Of a stretch of 64,000 nt of DNA, positions 22,597 through 35,757 are shown piece after piece (position 1 is the stretch's first letter; every line of letters starts with the position of its first letter). Position numbers and translations under genes: made by a program. The notes under the pieces were generated by a model. The model worked only from the letters and a program-made list of their open reading frames with translations. It searched no databases and was not told the DNA's origin. Origin of the DNA: Prosapia bicincta (Eukaryota > Arthropoda > Insecta > Hemiptera > Cercopidae); assembly GCA_036971475.1 (NCBI GenBank), contig JBAIZL010000008.1, forward strand, positions 6,185,501 to 6,249,500, in the 5' to 3' direction.

Positions 22597-23854
22597 TGGG
22601 TTGTGTGTTTTTGCACAATTTGTTACAACCCTAAAAAAGAGTTAGAACGATAAAACTCTTGAGACACACAAAGATATTGTCTTTCCAAGTCATACAGTAA
22701 ACTCTCTATAATATAACAAAAATAATTTATTTTAATGATGAAATATGTTTGGAGGTGAGGCTGATTGGTTGCTCATCACTCCTGAGAGCGAGGTTGGGGC
22801 TCTCTTGTACGCAGCTGGGTTGTGTGTTTTTGCACAATTTGTTACAACCCTAAAAAAGAGTTAGAACGATAAAACTCTTATGACCCACAAAGACAATGTC
22901 TTTCCAAGTCATACAGTAAACTCTCTATAATATAACAAAAATAATTTATTTTAATGATGAAATATGTTTGGAGGTGAGGCTGATTGGTTGCTCATCACTC
23001 CTGAGAGCGAGGTTGGGGCTCTCTTGTACGCGCCTGAGTTGTGTGTTTTTGCACAATTTGTTACAACCCTAAAAAAGAGTTAGAACGATAAAACTCTTAT
23101 GACCCACAAAGATAATGTCTTTCCAAGTCATACAGTAAACTCTCTATAATATAACAAAAATAATTTATTTTAATGATGAAATATGTTTGGAGGTGAGGCT
23201 GATTGGTTGCTCATCACTCCTGAGAGCGAGGTTGGAGCTCTCTTGTACGCGCCTGGGTTGTGTGTTTTTGCACAATTTGTTACAACCCTAAAAAAGTGAA
23301 CGATAAAACTCTTATGACCCACAAAGATATTGTCTTTCCAAGTCATACAGTAAACTCTCTATAATATAACAAAAATAATTTATTTTAATGATGAAATATG
23401 TTTGGAGGTGAGGCTGATTGGTTGCTCATCACTCCTGAGAGCGAGGTTGGGGCTCTCTTGTACGCGGCTGGGTTGTGTGTTTTTGCACAATTTGTTACAA
23501 CCCTAAAAAAGAGTTAGAACGATAAAACTCTTATGACCCACAAAGATAATGTCTTTCCAAGTCAAACAGTAAACTCTCTATAATATAACAAAAATAATTT
23601 TTTTCAATGATGAAATATGTTTGGAGGTGAGGCTGATTGGTTGCTCATCACTCCAGAGAGCGTGGTTGGGGCTCTCTTGTACGCGGCTCGGTTGTGTGTT
23701 TTTGCACAATATGTTACAACCCTAAAAATAGTTAGAACGATAAAACTCTTATGACCCACAAAGATAATGTCTTTCCAAGTCATACAGTAAACTCTCTATA
23801 ATATAACAAATAATTTATTTTAATGATGAAATATGTTTGGAGGTGAGGCTGATT
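22597..23854. repeat. Six-monomer block, copy 2
   Basis: Second copy of 20640-21897. Its last part, from about 23575, is also the start of the 12-mer duplication, and its ctccagagagcg mark reappears at 26251. Confidence 0.9.
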
Positions 23855-26174
23855 GGTTGCTCATCACTCCTGAGAGCGAGGTTGGGGCTCTCTTGTACAC
23901 GGCTGGGTTGTGTGTTTTTGCACAATTTGTTACAACCCTAAAAAAGAGTTAGAACGATAAAACTCTTATGACCCATAAAGATAATGTCTTTCCAAGTCAT
24001 ACAGTAAACTCTCTATAATATAACAAAAATAATTTATTTTAATGATGAAATATGTTTGGAGGTGAGGCTGATTGGTTGCTCATCACTCCTGAGAGCGAGG
24101 CTGGGGCTCTCTTGTACGCGCCTGGGTTGTGTGTTTTTGCACAATTTGTTACAACCCTAAAAAAGAGAACGATAAAACTCTTATGACCCACAAAGATATT
24201 GTCTTTCCAAGTCATACAGTACACTCTCTATAATATAACAAATATAATTTATTTTAATGGTGAAATATGTTTGGAGGTGAGGCTGATTGGTTGCTCATCA
24301 CTCCTGAGAGCGTGGTTGGGGCTCTCTTGTACGCGGCTCGGTTGTGTGTTTTTGCACAATATGATACAACCCTAAAAATAGTTAGAACGATAAAACTCTT
24401 ATGACCCACAAAGATAATGTCTTTCCAAGTCATACAGTAAACTCTCTATAATATAACAAATAATTTATTTTAATGATGAAATATGTTTGGAGGTGAGGCT
24501 GATTGGTTGCTCATCACTCCTGAGAGCGAGGTTGGGGCTCTCTTGTACGCGCCTGGGTTGTGTGTTTTTGCACAATTTGTTACAACCCTAAAAAAGAGAA
24601 CGATAAAACTCTTATGACCCACAAAGATATTGTCTTTCCAAATCATACAGTAAACTCTCTATAATATAACAAATATAATTTATTTTAATGATGAAATATG
24701 TTTGGAGGTGAGGCTGATTGGTTGCTCACCACTCCTGAGATCGAGGTTGGGGCTCTCTTGTACGCGCCTGGGTTGTGTGTTTTTGCACAATTTCTTACAA
24801 CCCTAAAAAAGAGTTAGAACGATAAAACTCTTGAGACACACAAAGATATTGTCTTTCCAAGTCATACAGTAAACTCTCTATAATATAACAAAAATAATTT
24901 ATTTTAATGATGAAATATGTTTGGAGGTGAGGCTGATTGGTTGCTCATCACTCCTGAGAGCGAGGTTGGGGCTCTCTTGTACGCGCCTGGGTTGTGTGTT
25001 TTTGCACAATTTGTTACAACCCTAAAAAAGAGAACGATAAAACTCTTATGACCCACAAAGATATTGTCTTTCCAAGTCATACAGTAAACTCTCTATAATA
25101 TAACAAATATAATTTATTTTAATGATGAAATATGTTTGGAGGTGAGGCTGATTGGTTGCTCATCACTCTTGAGAGCGTGGTTGGGGCTCTCTTGTACGCG
25201 GCTGGGTTGTGTGTTTTTGCACAATTTGTTACAACCTAAAAAAGAGTTAGAACGATAAAACTCTTGAGACACACAAAGATATTGTCTTTCCAAGTCATAC
25301 AGTAAACTCTCTATAATATAACAAAAATAATTTATTTTAATGATGAAATATGTTTGGAGGTGAGGCTGATTGGTTGCTCATCACTCCTGAGAGCGAGGTT
25401 GGGGCTCTCTTGTACGCGGCTCGGTTGTGTGTTTTTGCACAATATGTTACAACCCTAAAAATAGTTAGAACGATAAAACTCTTATGACAAACAAAGATAT
25501 TGTCTTTCCAAGTCATACAGTAAACTCTCTATAATATAACAAAAATAATTTATTTTAATGATGAAATATGTTTGGAGGTGAGGCTGATTGGTTGCTCATC
25601 ACTCCTGAGAGCGAGGTTGGGGCTCTCTTGTACGCGCCTGGGTTGTGTGTTTTTGCACAATTTGTTACAACCCTAAAAAAGAGAACGATAAAACTCTTAT
25701 GACCCACAAAGATATTGTCTTTCCAAATCATACAGTAAACTCTCTATAATATAACAAATATAATTTATTTTAATGATGAAATATGTTTGGAGGTGAGGCT
25801 GATTGGTTGCTCACCACTCCTGAGATCGAGGTTGGGGCTCTCTTGTACGCGGCTGGGTTGTGTGTTTTTGCACAATTTGTTACAACCCTAAAAAAGAGAA
25901 CGATAAAACTCTTATGACCCACAAAGATAATGTCTTTCCAAGTCATACAGTAAACTCTCTAATTTATAACAAAAATAATTTATTTTAATGATGAAATATG
26001 TTTGGAGGTGAGGCTGATTGGTTGCTCATCACTCCTGAGAGCGAGGTTGGGGCTCTCTTGTACGCGGCTGGGTTGTGTGTTTTTGCACAATTTTTTACAA
26101 CCCTAAAAAAGAGTTAGAACGATAAAACTCTTATGAACCACAAAGATAATGTCTTTCCAAGTCATACAGTAAAC
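23575..26174. repeat. 12-mer unit, copy 1 (2600 bp)
   Basis: Marks shared with copy 2 are ctccagagagcg (23651 and 26251), tacacggctgg, acccataaag, gaggctgggg, gtacactc, atgatacaac (24361 and 26961), type H, gacaaacaaag (25486 and 28090), gctcaccactcctgagatcg and ctctaatttata (25957 and 28561). The offset is 2600 in the first third and 2604 after a two-monomer replacement at 24486-24919. Confidence 0.9.
24486..24919. repeat. Replaced two-monomer patch in 12-mer copy 1
   Basis: Here stand a C copy with ccaaatcatac (215 bp) and a copy starting gctcaccactcctgagatcg (219 bp). The other 12-mer copy has two B-like monomers at the same place (27086-27523, 438 bp). The first monomer and the head of the second share their private marks with 25571-25830 in the same unit, 1085 bases downstream, which suggests local copying. 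Confidence 0.82.
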
Positions 26175-28778
26175 TCTCTATAATATAACAAAAATAATTT
26201 TTTTCAATGATGAAATATGTTTGGAGGTGAGGCTGATTGGTTGCTCATCACTCCAGAGAGCGTGGTTGGGGCTCTCTTGTACGCGGCTCGGTTGTGTGTT
26301 TTTGCACAATATGTTACAACCCTAAAAATAGTTAGAACGATAAAACTCTTATGACCCACAAAGATAATGTCTTTCCAAGTCATACAGTAAACTCTCTATA
26401 ATATAACAAATAATTTATTTTAATGATGAAATATGTTTGGAGGTGAGGCTGATTGGTTGCTCATCACTCCTGAGAGCGAGGTTGGGGCTCTCTTGTACAC
26501 GGCTGGGTTGTGTGTTTTTGCACAATTTGTTACAACCCTAAAAAAGAGTTAGAACGATAAAACTCTTATGACCCATAAAGATAATGTCTTTCCAAGTCAT
26601 ACAGTAAACTCTCTATAATATAACAAAAATAATTTATTTTAATGATGAAATATGTTTGGAGGTGAGGTTGATTGGTTGCTCATCACTCCTGAGAGCGAGG
26701 CTGGGGCTCTCTTGTACGCGCCTGGGTTGTGTGTTTTTGCACAATTTGTTACAACCCTAAAAAAGAGAACGATAAAACTCTTATGACCCACAAAGATATT
26801 GTCTTTCCAAGTCATACAGTACACTCTCTATAATATAACAAATATAATTTATTTTAATGGTGAAATATGTTTGGAGGTGAGGCTGATTGGTTGCTCATCA
26901 CTCCTGAGAGCGTGGTTGGGGCTCTCTTGTACGCGGCTCGGTTGTGTGTTTTTGCACAATATGATACAACCCTAAAAATAGTTAGAACGATAAAACTCTT
27001 ATGACCCACAAAGATAATGTCTTTCCAAGTCATACAGTAAACTCTCTATAATATAACAAATAATTTATTTTAATGATGAAATATGTTTGGAGGTGAGGCT
27101 GATTGGTTGCTCATCACTCCTGAGAGCGAGGTTGGGGCTCTCTTGTACGCGGCTGGGTTGTGTGTTTTTGCACAATTTTTTACAACCCTAAAAAAGAGTT
27201 AGAACGATAAAACTCTTGAGACACACAAAGATATTGTCTTTCCAAGTCATACAGTAAACTCTCTATAATATAACAAAAATAATTTATATTAATGATGAAA
27301 TATGTTTGGAGGTGAGGCTGATTGGTTGCTCATCATTCCTGAGAGCGAGGTTGGGGCTCTCTTGTACACGGCTGTGTTGTGTGTTTTTGCACAATTTGTT
27401 ACAACCCTAAAAAAGAGTTAGAACGATAAAACTCTTGAGACACACAAAGATATTGTCTTTCCAAGTCATACAGTAAACTCTCTATAATATAACAAAAATA
27501 ATTTATTTTAATGATGAAATATGTTTGGAGGTGAGGCTGATTGGTTGCTCATCACTCCTGAGAGCGAGGTTGGGGCTCTCTTGTACGCGCCTGGGTTGTG
27601 TGTTTTTGCACAATTTGTTACAACCCTAAAAAAGAGAACGATAAAACTCTTATGACCCACAAAGATATTGTCTTTCCAAGTCATACAGTAAACTCTCTAT
27701 AATATAACAAATATAATTTATTTTAATGATGAAATATGTTTGGAGGTGAGGCTGATTGGTTGCTCATCACTCTTGAGAGCGTGGTTGGGGCTCTCTTGTA
27801 CGCGGCTGGGTTGTGTGTTTTTGCACAATTTGTTACAACCTAAAAAAGAGTTAGAACGATAAAACTCTTGAGACACACAAAGATATTGTCTTTCCAAGTC
27901 ATACAGTAAACTCTCTATAATATAACAAAAATAATTTATTTTAATGATGAAATATGTTTGGAGGTGAGGCTGATTGGTTGCTCATCACTCCTGAGAGCGA
28001 GGTTGGGGCTCTCTTGTACGCGGCTCGGTTGTGTGTTTTTGCACAATATGTTACAACCCTAAAAATAGTTAGAACGATAAAACTCTTATGACAAACAAAG
28101 ATATTGTCTTTCCAAGTCATACAGTAAACTCTCTATAATATAACAAAAATAATTTATTTTAATGATGAAATATGTTTGGAGGTGAGGCTGATTGGTTGCT
28201 CATCACTCCTGAGAGCGAGGTTGGGGCTCTCTTGTACGCGCCTGGGTTGTGTGTTTTTGCACAATTTGTTACAACCCTAAAAAAGAGAACGATAAAACTC
28301 TTATGACCCACAAAGATATTGTCTTTCCAAATCATACAGTAAACTCTCTATAATATAACAAATATAATTTATTTTAATGATGAAATATGTTTGGAGGTGA
28401 GGCTGATTGGTTGCTCACCACTCCTGAGATCGAGGTTGGGGCTCTCTTGTACGCGGCTGGGTTGTGTGTTTTTGCACAATTTGTTACAACCCTAAAAAAG
28501 AGAACGATAAAACTCTTATGACCCACAAAGATAATGTCTTTCCAAGTCATACAGTAAACTCTCTAATTTATAACAAAAATAATTTATTTTAATGATGAAA
28601 TATGTTTGGAGGTGAGGCTGATTGGTTGCTCATCACTCCTGAGAGCGAGGTTGGGGCTCTCTTGTACGCGGCTGGGTTGTGTGTTTTTGCACAATTTTTT
28701 ACAACCCTAAAAAAGAGTTAGAACGATAAAACTCTTATGAACCACAAAGATAATGTCTTTCCAAGTCATACAGTAAAC
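26175..28778. repeat. 12-mer unit, copy 2 (2604 bp)
   Basis: Head-to-tail partner of 23575-26174. It is four bases longer because the patch region holds two 219-bp copies instead of one 215-bp and one 219-bp copy. A private gaggttgatt lies near 26668. The last monomer (atgaaccac) is also the first monomer of the following 11-mer series. Confidence 0.88.
27739..27956 (+). repeat. Type H monomer (218 bp)
   Basis: Marked by actcttgagagcgtgg, gcggctggg and a single-base loss in caacctaaaaaag (two C instead of three), followed by cttgagacacac. The same combination occurs near 15160, 17120, 19080, 25150, 30810, 33205, 35600, 36690, 39090, 40175, 45615, 51725, 56088 and 63690. These are widely separated blocks, so H is a useful marker of shared descent. 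The lost C shortens the second inverted repeat by one pair. Confidence 0.87.
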
Positions 28779-30965
28779 TCTCTATAATATAACAAAAATA
28801 ATTTTTTTCAATGATGAAATATGTTTGGAGGTGAGGCTGATTGGTTGCTCATCACTCCTGAGAGCGTGGTTGGGGCTCTCTTGTACGCGGCTCGGTTGTG
28901 TGATTTTGCACAATATGTTACAACCCTAAAAATAGTTAGAACGATAAAACTCTTATGACCCACATAGATAATGTCTTTCCAAGTCATACAGTAAACTCTC
29001 TATAATATAACAAATAATTTATTTTAATGATGAAATATGTTTGGAGGTGAGGCTGATTGGTTGCTCATCACTCCTGAGAGCGAGGTTGGGGCTCTCTTGT
29101 ACGCGGCTGGGTTGTGTGTTTTTGCACAATTTTTTACAACCCTAAAAAAGAGTTAGAACGATAAAACTCTTGAGACACACAAAGATTTTGTCTTTCCAAG
29201 TCATACAGTAAACTCTCTATAATATAACAAAAATAATTTATTTTAATGATGAAATATGTTTGCAGGTGAGGCTGATTGGTTGCTCATCACTCCTGAGAGC
29301 GAGGTTGGGGCTCTCTTGTACGCGCCTGGGTTGTGTGTTTTTGCACAATTTGTTACAACCCTAAAAAAAAATTAGAACGATAAAACTCTTATGACCCACA
29401 AAGATAATGTCTTTCCAAGTCATACAGTAAACTCTCTATAATATAACAAAAATAATTTATTATAATGATGAAATATGTTTGGAGGTGAGGCTGATTGGTT
29501 GCTCATCACTCCTGAGAGCGAGGTTGGGGCTCTCTTGTACGCGCCTGGGTTGTGTGTTTTTGCACAATTTGTTACAACCCTAAAAAAGAAAACGATAAAA
29601 CTCTTATGACCCACAAAGATATTGTCTTTCCAAGTCATACAGTAAACTCTCTATAATATAACAAATATAATTTATTTTAATGATGAAATATGTTTGGAGG
29701 TGAGGCTGATTGGTTGCTCATCACTCCTGAGAGCGAGGTTGGGGCTCTCTTGTACGAGGCTGGGTTGTGTGTTTTTGCACAATTTGTTACACCCCTAAAA
29801 AAGAGTTAGAACGATAAAACTCTTATGACTCACAAAGATAATGTCTTTCCAAGTCATACAGTAAACTCTCTATAATATAACAAAAATAATTTATTTTAAT
29901 GATGAAATATGTTTGGAGGTGAGGCTGATTGGTTGCTCATCACTCCTGAGAGCGAGGTTGGGGCTCTCTTGTACGAGGCTGGGTTGTGTGTTTTTGCACA
30001 ATTTGTTACACCCCTAAAAAAGAGTTAGAACGATAAAACTCTTATGACTCACAAAGATAATGTCTTTCCAAGTCATACAGTAAACTCTCTATAATATAAC
30101 AAAAATAATTTATTTTAATGATGAAATATGTTTGGAGGTGAGGCTGATTGGTTGCTCATCACTCCTGAGAGCGAGGTTGGGGCTCTCTTTTACGCGGCTG
30201 GGTTGTGTGTTTTTGCACAATTTGTTACAACCCTAAAAAAGAGAACGATAAAACTCTTATGACCCACAAAGATAATGTCTTTCCAAGTCATACAGTAAAC
30301 TCTCTATAATATAACAAAAATAATTTATTTTAATGATGAAATATGTTTGGAGGTGAGGCTGATTGGTTGCTCATCACTCCTGAGAGCGAGGTTGGGGCTC
30401 TCTTGTACGCAGCTCGGTTGTGTGTTTTTGCACAATTTGTTACAACCCTAAAAATAGTTAGAACGATAAAACTCTTATGACCCACAAAGATAATGTCTTT
30501 CCAAGTCATACAGTAAACTCTCTATAATATAACAAAAATAATTTATTTTAATGATGAAATATGTTTGGAGGAGAGGCTGATTGGTTGCTCATCACTCCTG
30601 AGAGCGAGATTGGGGCTCTCTTGTACGCGGCTGGGTTGTGTGTTTTTGCACAATTTGTTACAACCCTAAAAAAGAGTTAGAACGATAAAACTCTTATGAC
30701 CCACAAAGATAATGTCTTTCCAAGTCATACAGTAAACTCTCTATAATATAAAAAAAATAATTTATTTTAATGATGAAATATGTTTGGAGGTGAGGCTGAT
30801 TGGTTGCTCATCACTCTTGAGAGCGTGGTTGGGGCTCTCTTGTACGCGGCTGGGTTGTGTGTTTTTGCACAATTTGTTACAACCTAAAAAAGAGTTAGAA
30901 CGATAAAACTCTTGAGACACACAAAGATATTGTCTTTCCAAGTCATACAGTAAACACTCTATAAT
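28570..30965. repeat. 11-mer unit, copy 1 of 3 (2396 bp)
   Basis: First of three adjacent units of exactly 2396 bases. Shared marks are atgaaccac (28737, 31133, 33529), tgtgattttgcac, cacatagata, tttgcaggtg, aaaaaaaaattag, attataatg, aaaaagaaaacg, two consecutive gtacgaggctggg copies, cttttacgcgg, gtacgcagctcgg, gaggagaggc, gcgagattgg, a type H copy and taaacactct. Internal order: B-like, A, B, C-like, C, two identical R copies, E, F-like, E, H. Confidence 0.93.
29693..30130 (+). repeat. Two consecutive near-identical R monomers (219 bp each)
   Basis: The copies at 29693-29911 and 29912-30130 both carry gtacgaggctggg, acacccctaaaa and atgactcac, a combination otherwise seen only in the repeats of this unit (near 32150, 34550, 38034 and their partners). 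The pair therefore arose by a one-monomer tandem duplication before the whole 11-mer was amplified. Confidence 0.9.
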
Positions 30966-33361
30966 ATAACAAAAATAATTTATTTTAATGATGAAATATG
31001 TTTGGAGGTGAGGCTGATTGGTTGCTCATCACTCCTGAGAGCGAGGTTGGGGCTCTCTTGTACGCGGCTGGGTTGTGTGTTTTTGCACAATTTTTTACAA
31101 CCCTAAAAAAGAGTTAGAACGATAAAACTCTTATGAACCACAAAGATAATGTCTTTCCAAGTCATACAGTAAACTCTCTATAATATAACAAAAATAATTT
31201 TTTTCAATGATGAAATATGTTTGGAGGTGAGGCTGATTGGTTGCTCATCACTCCTGAGAGCGTGGTTGGGGCTCTCTTGTACGCGGCTCGGTTGTGTGAT
31301 TTTGCACAATATGTTACAACCCTAAAAATAGTTAGAACGATAAAACTCTTATGACCCACATAGATAATGTCTTTCCAAGTCATACAGTAAACTCTCTATA
31401 ATATAACAAATAATTTATTTTAATGATGAAATATGTTTGGAGGTGAGGCTGATTGGTTGCTCATCACTCCTGAGAGCGAGGTTGGGGCTCTCTTGTACGC
31501 GGCTGGGTTGTGTGTTTTTGCACAATTTTTTTCAACCCTAAAAAAGAGTTAGAACGATAAAACTCTTGAGACACACAAAGATTTTGTCTTTCCAAGTCAT
31601 ACAGTAAACTCTCTATAATATAACAAAAATAATTTATTTTAATGATGAAATATGTTTGCAGGTGAGGCTGATTGGTTGCTCATCACTCCTGAGAGCGAGG
31701 TTGGGGCTCTCTTGTACGCGCCTGGGTTGTGTGTTTTTGCACAATTTGTTACAACCCTAAAAAAAAATTAGAACGATAAAACTCTTATGACCCACAAAGA
31801 TAATGTCTTTCCAAGTCATACAGTAAACTCTCTATAATATAACAAAAATAATTTATTATAATGATGAAATATGTTTGGAGGTGAGGCTGATTGGTTGCTC
31901 ATCACTCCTGAGAGCGAGGTTGGGGCTCTCTTGTACGCGCCTGGGTTGTGTGTTTTTGCACAATTTGTTACAACCCTAAAAAAGAAAACGATAAAACTCT
32001 TATGACCCACAAAGATATTGTCTTTCCAAGTCATACAGTAAACTCTCTATAATATAACAAATATAATTTATTTTAATGATGAAATATGTTTGGAGGTGAG
32101 GCTGATTGGTTGCTCATCACTCCTGAGAGCGAGGTTGGGGCTCTCTTGTACGAGGCTGGGTTGTGTGTTTTTGCACAATTTGTTACACCCCTAAAAAAGA
32201 GTTAGAACGATAAAACTCTTATGACTCACAAAGATAATGTCTTTCCAAGTCATACAGTAAACTCTCTATAATATAACAAAAATAATTTATTTTAATGATG
32301 AAATATGTTTGGAGGTGAGGCTGATTGGTTGCTCATCACTCCTGAGAGCGAGGTTGGGGCTCTCTTGTACGAGGCTGGGTTGTGTGTTTTTGCACAATTT
32401 GTTACACCCCTAAAAAAGAGTTAGAACGATAAAACTCTTATGACTCACAAAGATAATGTCTTTCCAAGTCATACAGTAAACTCTCTATAATATAACAAAA
32501 ATAATTTATTTTAATGATGAAATATGTTTGGAGGTGAGGCTGATTGGTTGCTCATCACTCCTGAGAGCGAGGTTGGGGCTCTCTTTTACGCGGCTGGGTT
32601 GTGTGTTTTTGCACAATTTGTTACAACCCTAAAAAAGAGAACGATAAAACTCTTATGACCCACAAAGATAATGTCTTTCCAAGTCATACAGTAAACTCTC
32701 TATAATATAACAAAAATAATTTATTTTAATGATGAAATATGTTTGGAGGTGAGGCTGATTGGTTGCTCATCACTCCTGAGAGCGAGGTTGGGGCTCTCTT
32801 GTACGCAGCTCGGTTGTGTGTTTTTGCACAATTTGTTACAACCCTAAAAATAGTTAGAACGATAAAACTCTTATGACCCACAAAGATAATGTCTTTCCAA
32901 GTCATACAGTAAACTCTCTATAATATAACAAAAATAATTTATTTTAATGATGAAATATGTTTGGAGGAGAGGCTGATTGGTTGCTCATCACTCCTGAGAG
33001 CGAGATTGGGGCTCTCTTGTACGCGGCTGGGTTGTGTGTTTTTGCACAATTTGTTACAACCCTAAAAAAGAGTTAGAACGATAAAACTCTTATGACCCAC
33101 AAAAATAATGTCTTTCCAAGTCATACAGTAAACTCTCTATAATATAAAAAAAATAATTTATTTTAATGATGAAATATGTTTGGAGGTGAGGCTGATTGGT
33201 TGCTCATCACTCTTGAGAGCGTGGTTGGGGCTCTCTTGTACGCGGCTGGGTTGTGTGTTTTTGCACAATTTGTTACAACCTAAAAAAGAGTTAGAACGAT
33301 AAAACTCTTGAGACACACAAAGATATTGTCTTTCCAAGTCATACAGTAAACACTCTATAAT
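30966..33361. repeat. 11-mer unit, copy 2 of 3 (2396 bp)
   Basis: Matches copies 1 and 3 with very few differences. The only private changes noticed are tttttttcaaccc near 31530 and cacaaaaataatg near 33100. By eye, identity exceeds 99%. Confidence 0.93.
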
Positions 33362-35757
33362 ATAACAAAAATAATTTATTTTAATGATGAAATATGTTTG
33401 GAGGTGAGGCTGATTGGTTGCTCATCACTCCTGAGAGCGAGGTTGGGGCTCTCTTGTACGCGGCTGGGTTGTGTGTTTTTGCACAATTTTTTACAACCCT
33501 AAAAAAGAGTTAGAACGATAAAACTCTTATGAACCACAAAGATAATGTCTTTCCAAGTCATACAGTAAACTCTCTATAATATAACAAAAATAATTTTTTT
33601 CAATGATGAAATATGTTTGGAGGTGAGGCTGATTGGTTGCTCATCACTCCTGAGAGCGTGGTTGGGGCTCTCTTGTACGCGGCTCGGTTGTGTGATTTTG
33701 CACAATATGTTACAACCCTAAAAATAGTTAGAACGATAAAACTCTTATGACCCACATAGATAATGTCTTTCCAAGTCATACAGTAAACTCTCTATAATAT
33801 AACAAATAATTTATTTTAATGATGAAATATGTTTGGAGGTGAGGCTGATTGGTTGCTCATCACTCCTGAGAGCGAGGTTGGGGCTCTCTTGTACGCGGCT
33901 GGGTTGTGTGTTTTTGCACAATTTTTTACAACCCTAAAAAAGAGTTAGAACGATAAAACTCTTGAGACACACAAAGATATGGTCTTTCCAAGTCATACAG
34001 TAAACTCTCTATAATATAACAAAAATAATTTATTTTAATGATGAAATATGTTTGCAGGTGAGGCTGATTGGTTGCTCATCACTCCTGAGAGCGAGGTTGG
34101 GGCTCTCTTGTACGCGCCTGGGTTGTGTGTTTTTGCACAATTTGTTACAACCCTAAAAAAAAATTAGAACGATAAAACTCTTATGACCCACAAAGATAAT
34201 GTCTTTCCAAGTCATACAGTAAACTCTCTATAATATAACAAAAATAATTTATTATAATGATGAAATATGTTTGGAGGTGAGGCTGATTGGTTGCTCATCA
34301 CTCCTGAGAGCGAGGTTGGGGCTCTCTTGTACGCGCCTGGGTTGTGTGTTTTTGCACAATTTGTTACAACCCTAAAAAAGAAAACGATAAAACTCTTATG
34401 ACCCACAAAGATATTGTCTTTCCAAGTCATACAGTAAACTCTCTATAATATAACAAATATAATTTATTTTAATGATGAAATATGTTTGGAGGTGAGGCTG
34501 ATTGGTTGCTCATCACTCCTGAGAGCGAGGTTGGGGCTCTCTTGTACGAGGCTGGGTTGTGTGTTTTTGCACAATTTGTTACACCCCTAAAAAAGAGTTA
34601 GAAGGATAAAACTCTTATGACTCACAAAGATAATGTCTTTCCAAGTCATACAGTAAACTCTCTATAATATAACAAAAATAATTTATTTTAATGATGAAAT
34701 ATGTTTGGAGGTGAGGCTGATTGGTTGCTCATCACTCCTGAGAGCGAGGTTGGGGCTCTCTTGTACGAGGCTGGGTTGTGTGTTTTTGCACAATTTGTTA
34801 CACCCCTAAAAAAGAGTTAGAACGATAAAACTCTTATGACTCACAAAGATAATGTCTTTCCAAGTCATACAGTAAACTCTCTATAATATAACAAAAATAA
34901 TTTATTTTAATGATGAAATATGTTTGGAGGTGAGGCTGATTGGTTGCTCATCACTCCTGAGAGCGAGGTTGGGGCTCTCTTTTACGCGGCTGGGTTGTGT
35001 GTTTTTGCACAATTTGTTACAACCCTAAAAAAGAGAACGATAAAACTCTTATGACCCACAAAGATAATGTCTTTCCAAGTCATACAGTAAACTCTCTATA
35101 ATATAACAAAAATAATTTATTTTAATGATGAAATATGTTTGGAGGTGAGGCTGATTGGTTGCTCATCACTCCTGAGAGCGAGGTTGGGGCTCTCTTGTAC
35201 GCAGCTCGGTTGTGTGTTTTTGCACAATTTGTTACAACCCTAAAAATAGTTAGAACGATAAAACTCTTATGACCCACAAAGATAATGTCTTTCCAAGTCA
35301 TACAGTAAACTCTCTATAATATAACAAAAATAATTTATTTTAATGATGAAATATGTTTGGAGGAGAGGCTGATTGGTTGCTCATCACTCCTGAGAGCGAG
35401 ATTGGGGCTCTCTTGTACGCGGCTGGGTTGTGTGTTTTTGCACAATTTGTTACAACCCTAAAAAAGAGTTAGAACGATAAAACTCTTATGACCCACAAAG
35501 ATAATGTCTTTCCAAGTCATACAGTAAACTCTCTATAATATAAAAAAAATAATTTATTTTAATGATGAAATATGTTTGTAGGTGAGGCTGATTGGTTGCT
35601 CATCACTCTTGAGAGCGTGGTTGGGGCTCTCTTGTACGCGGCTGGGTTGTGTGTTTTTGCACAATTTGTTACAACCTAAAAAAGAGTTAGAACGATAAAA
35701 CTCTTGAGACACACAAAGATATTGTCTTTCCAAGTCATACAGTAAACACTCTATAAT
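33362..35757. repeat. 11-mer unit, copy 3 of 3 (2396 bp)
   Basis: Third unit. Private changes are gatatggtc near 33978, gaaggata near 34602 and tttgtaggtg near 35577. Similarity to the series ends near 35787, where gaaatattttgg replaces gaaatatgtttgg. Its second half is the start of the 16-mer duplication. Confidence 0.92.
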
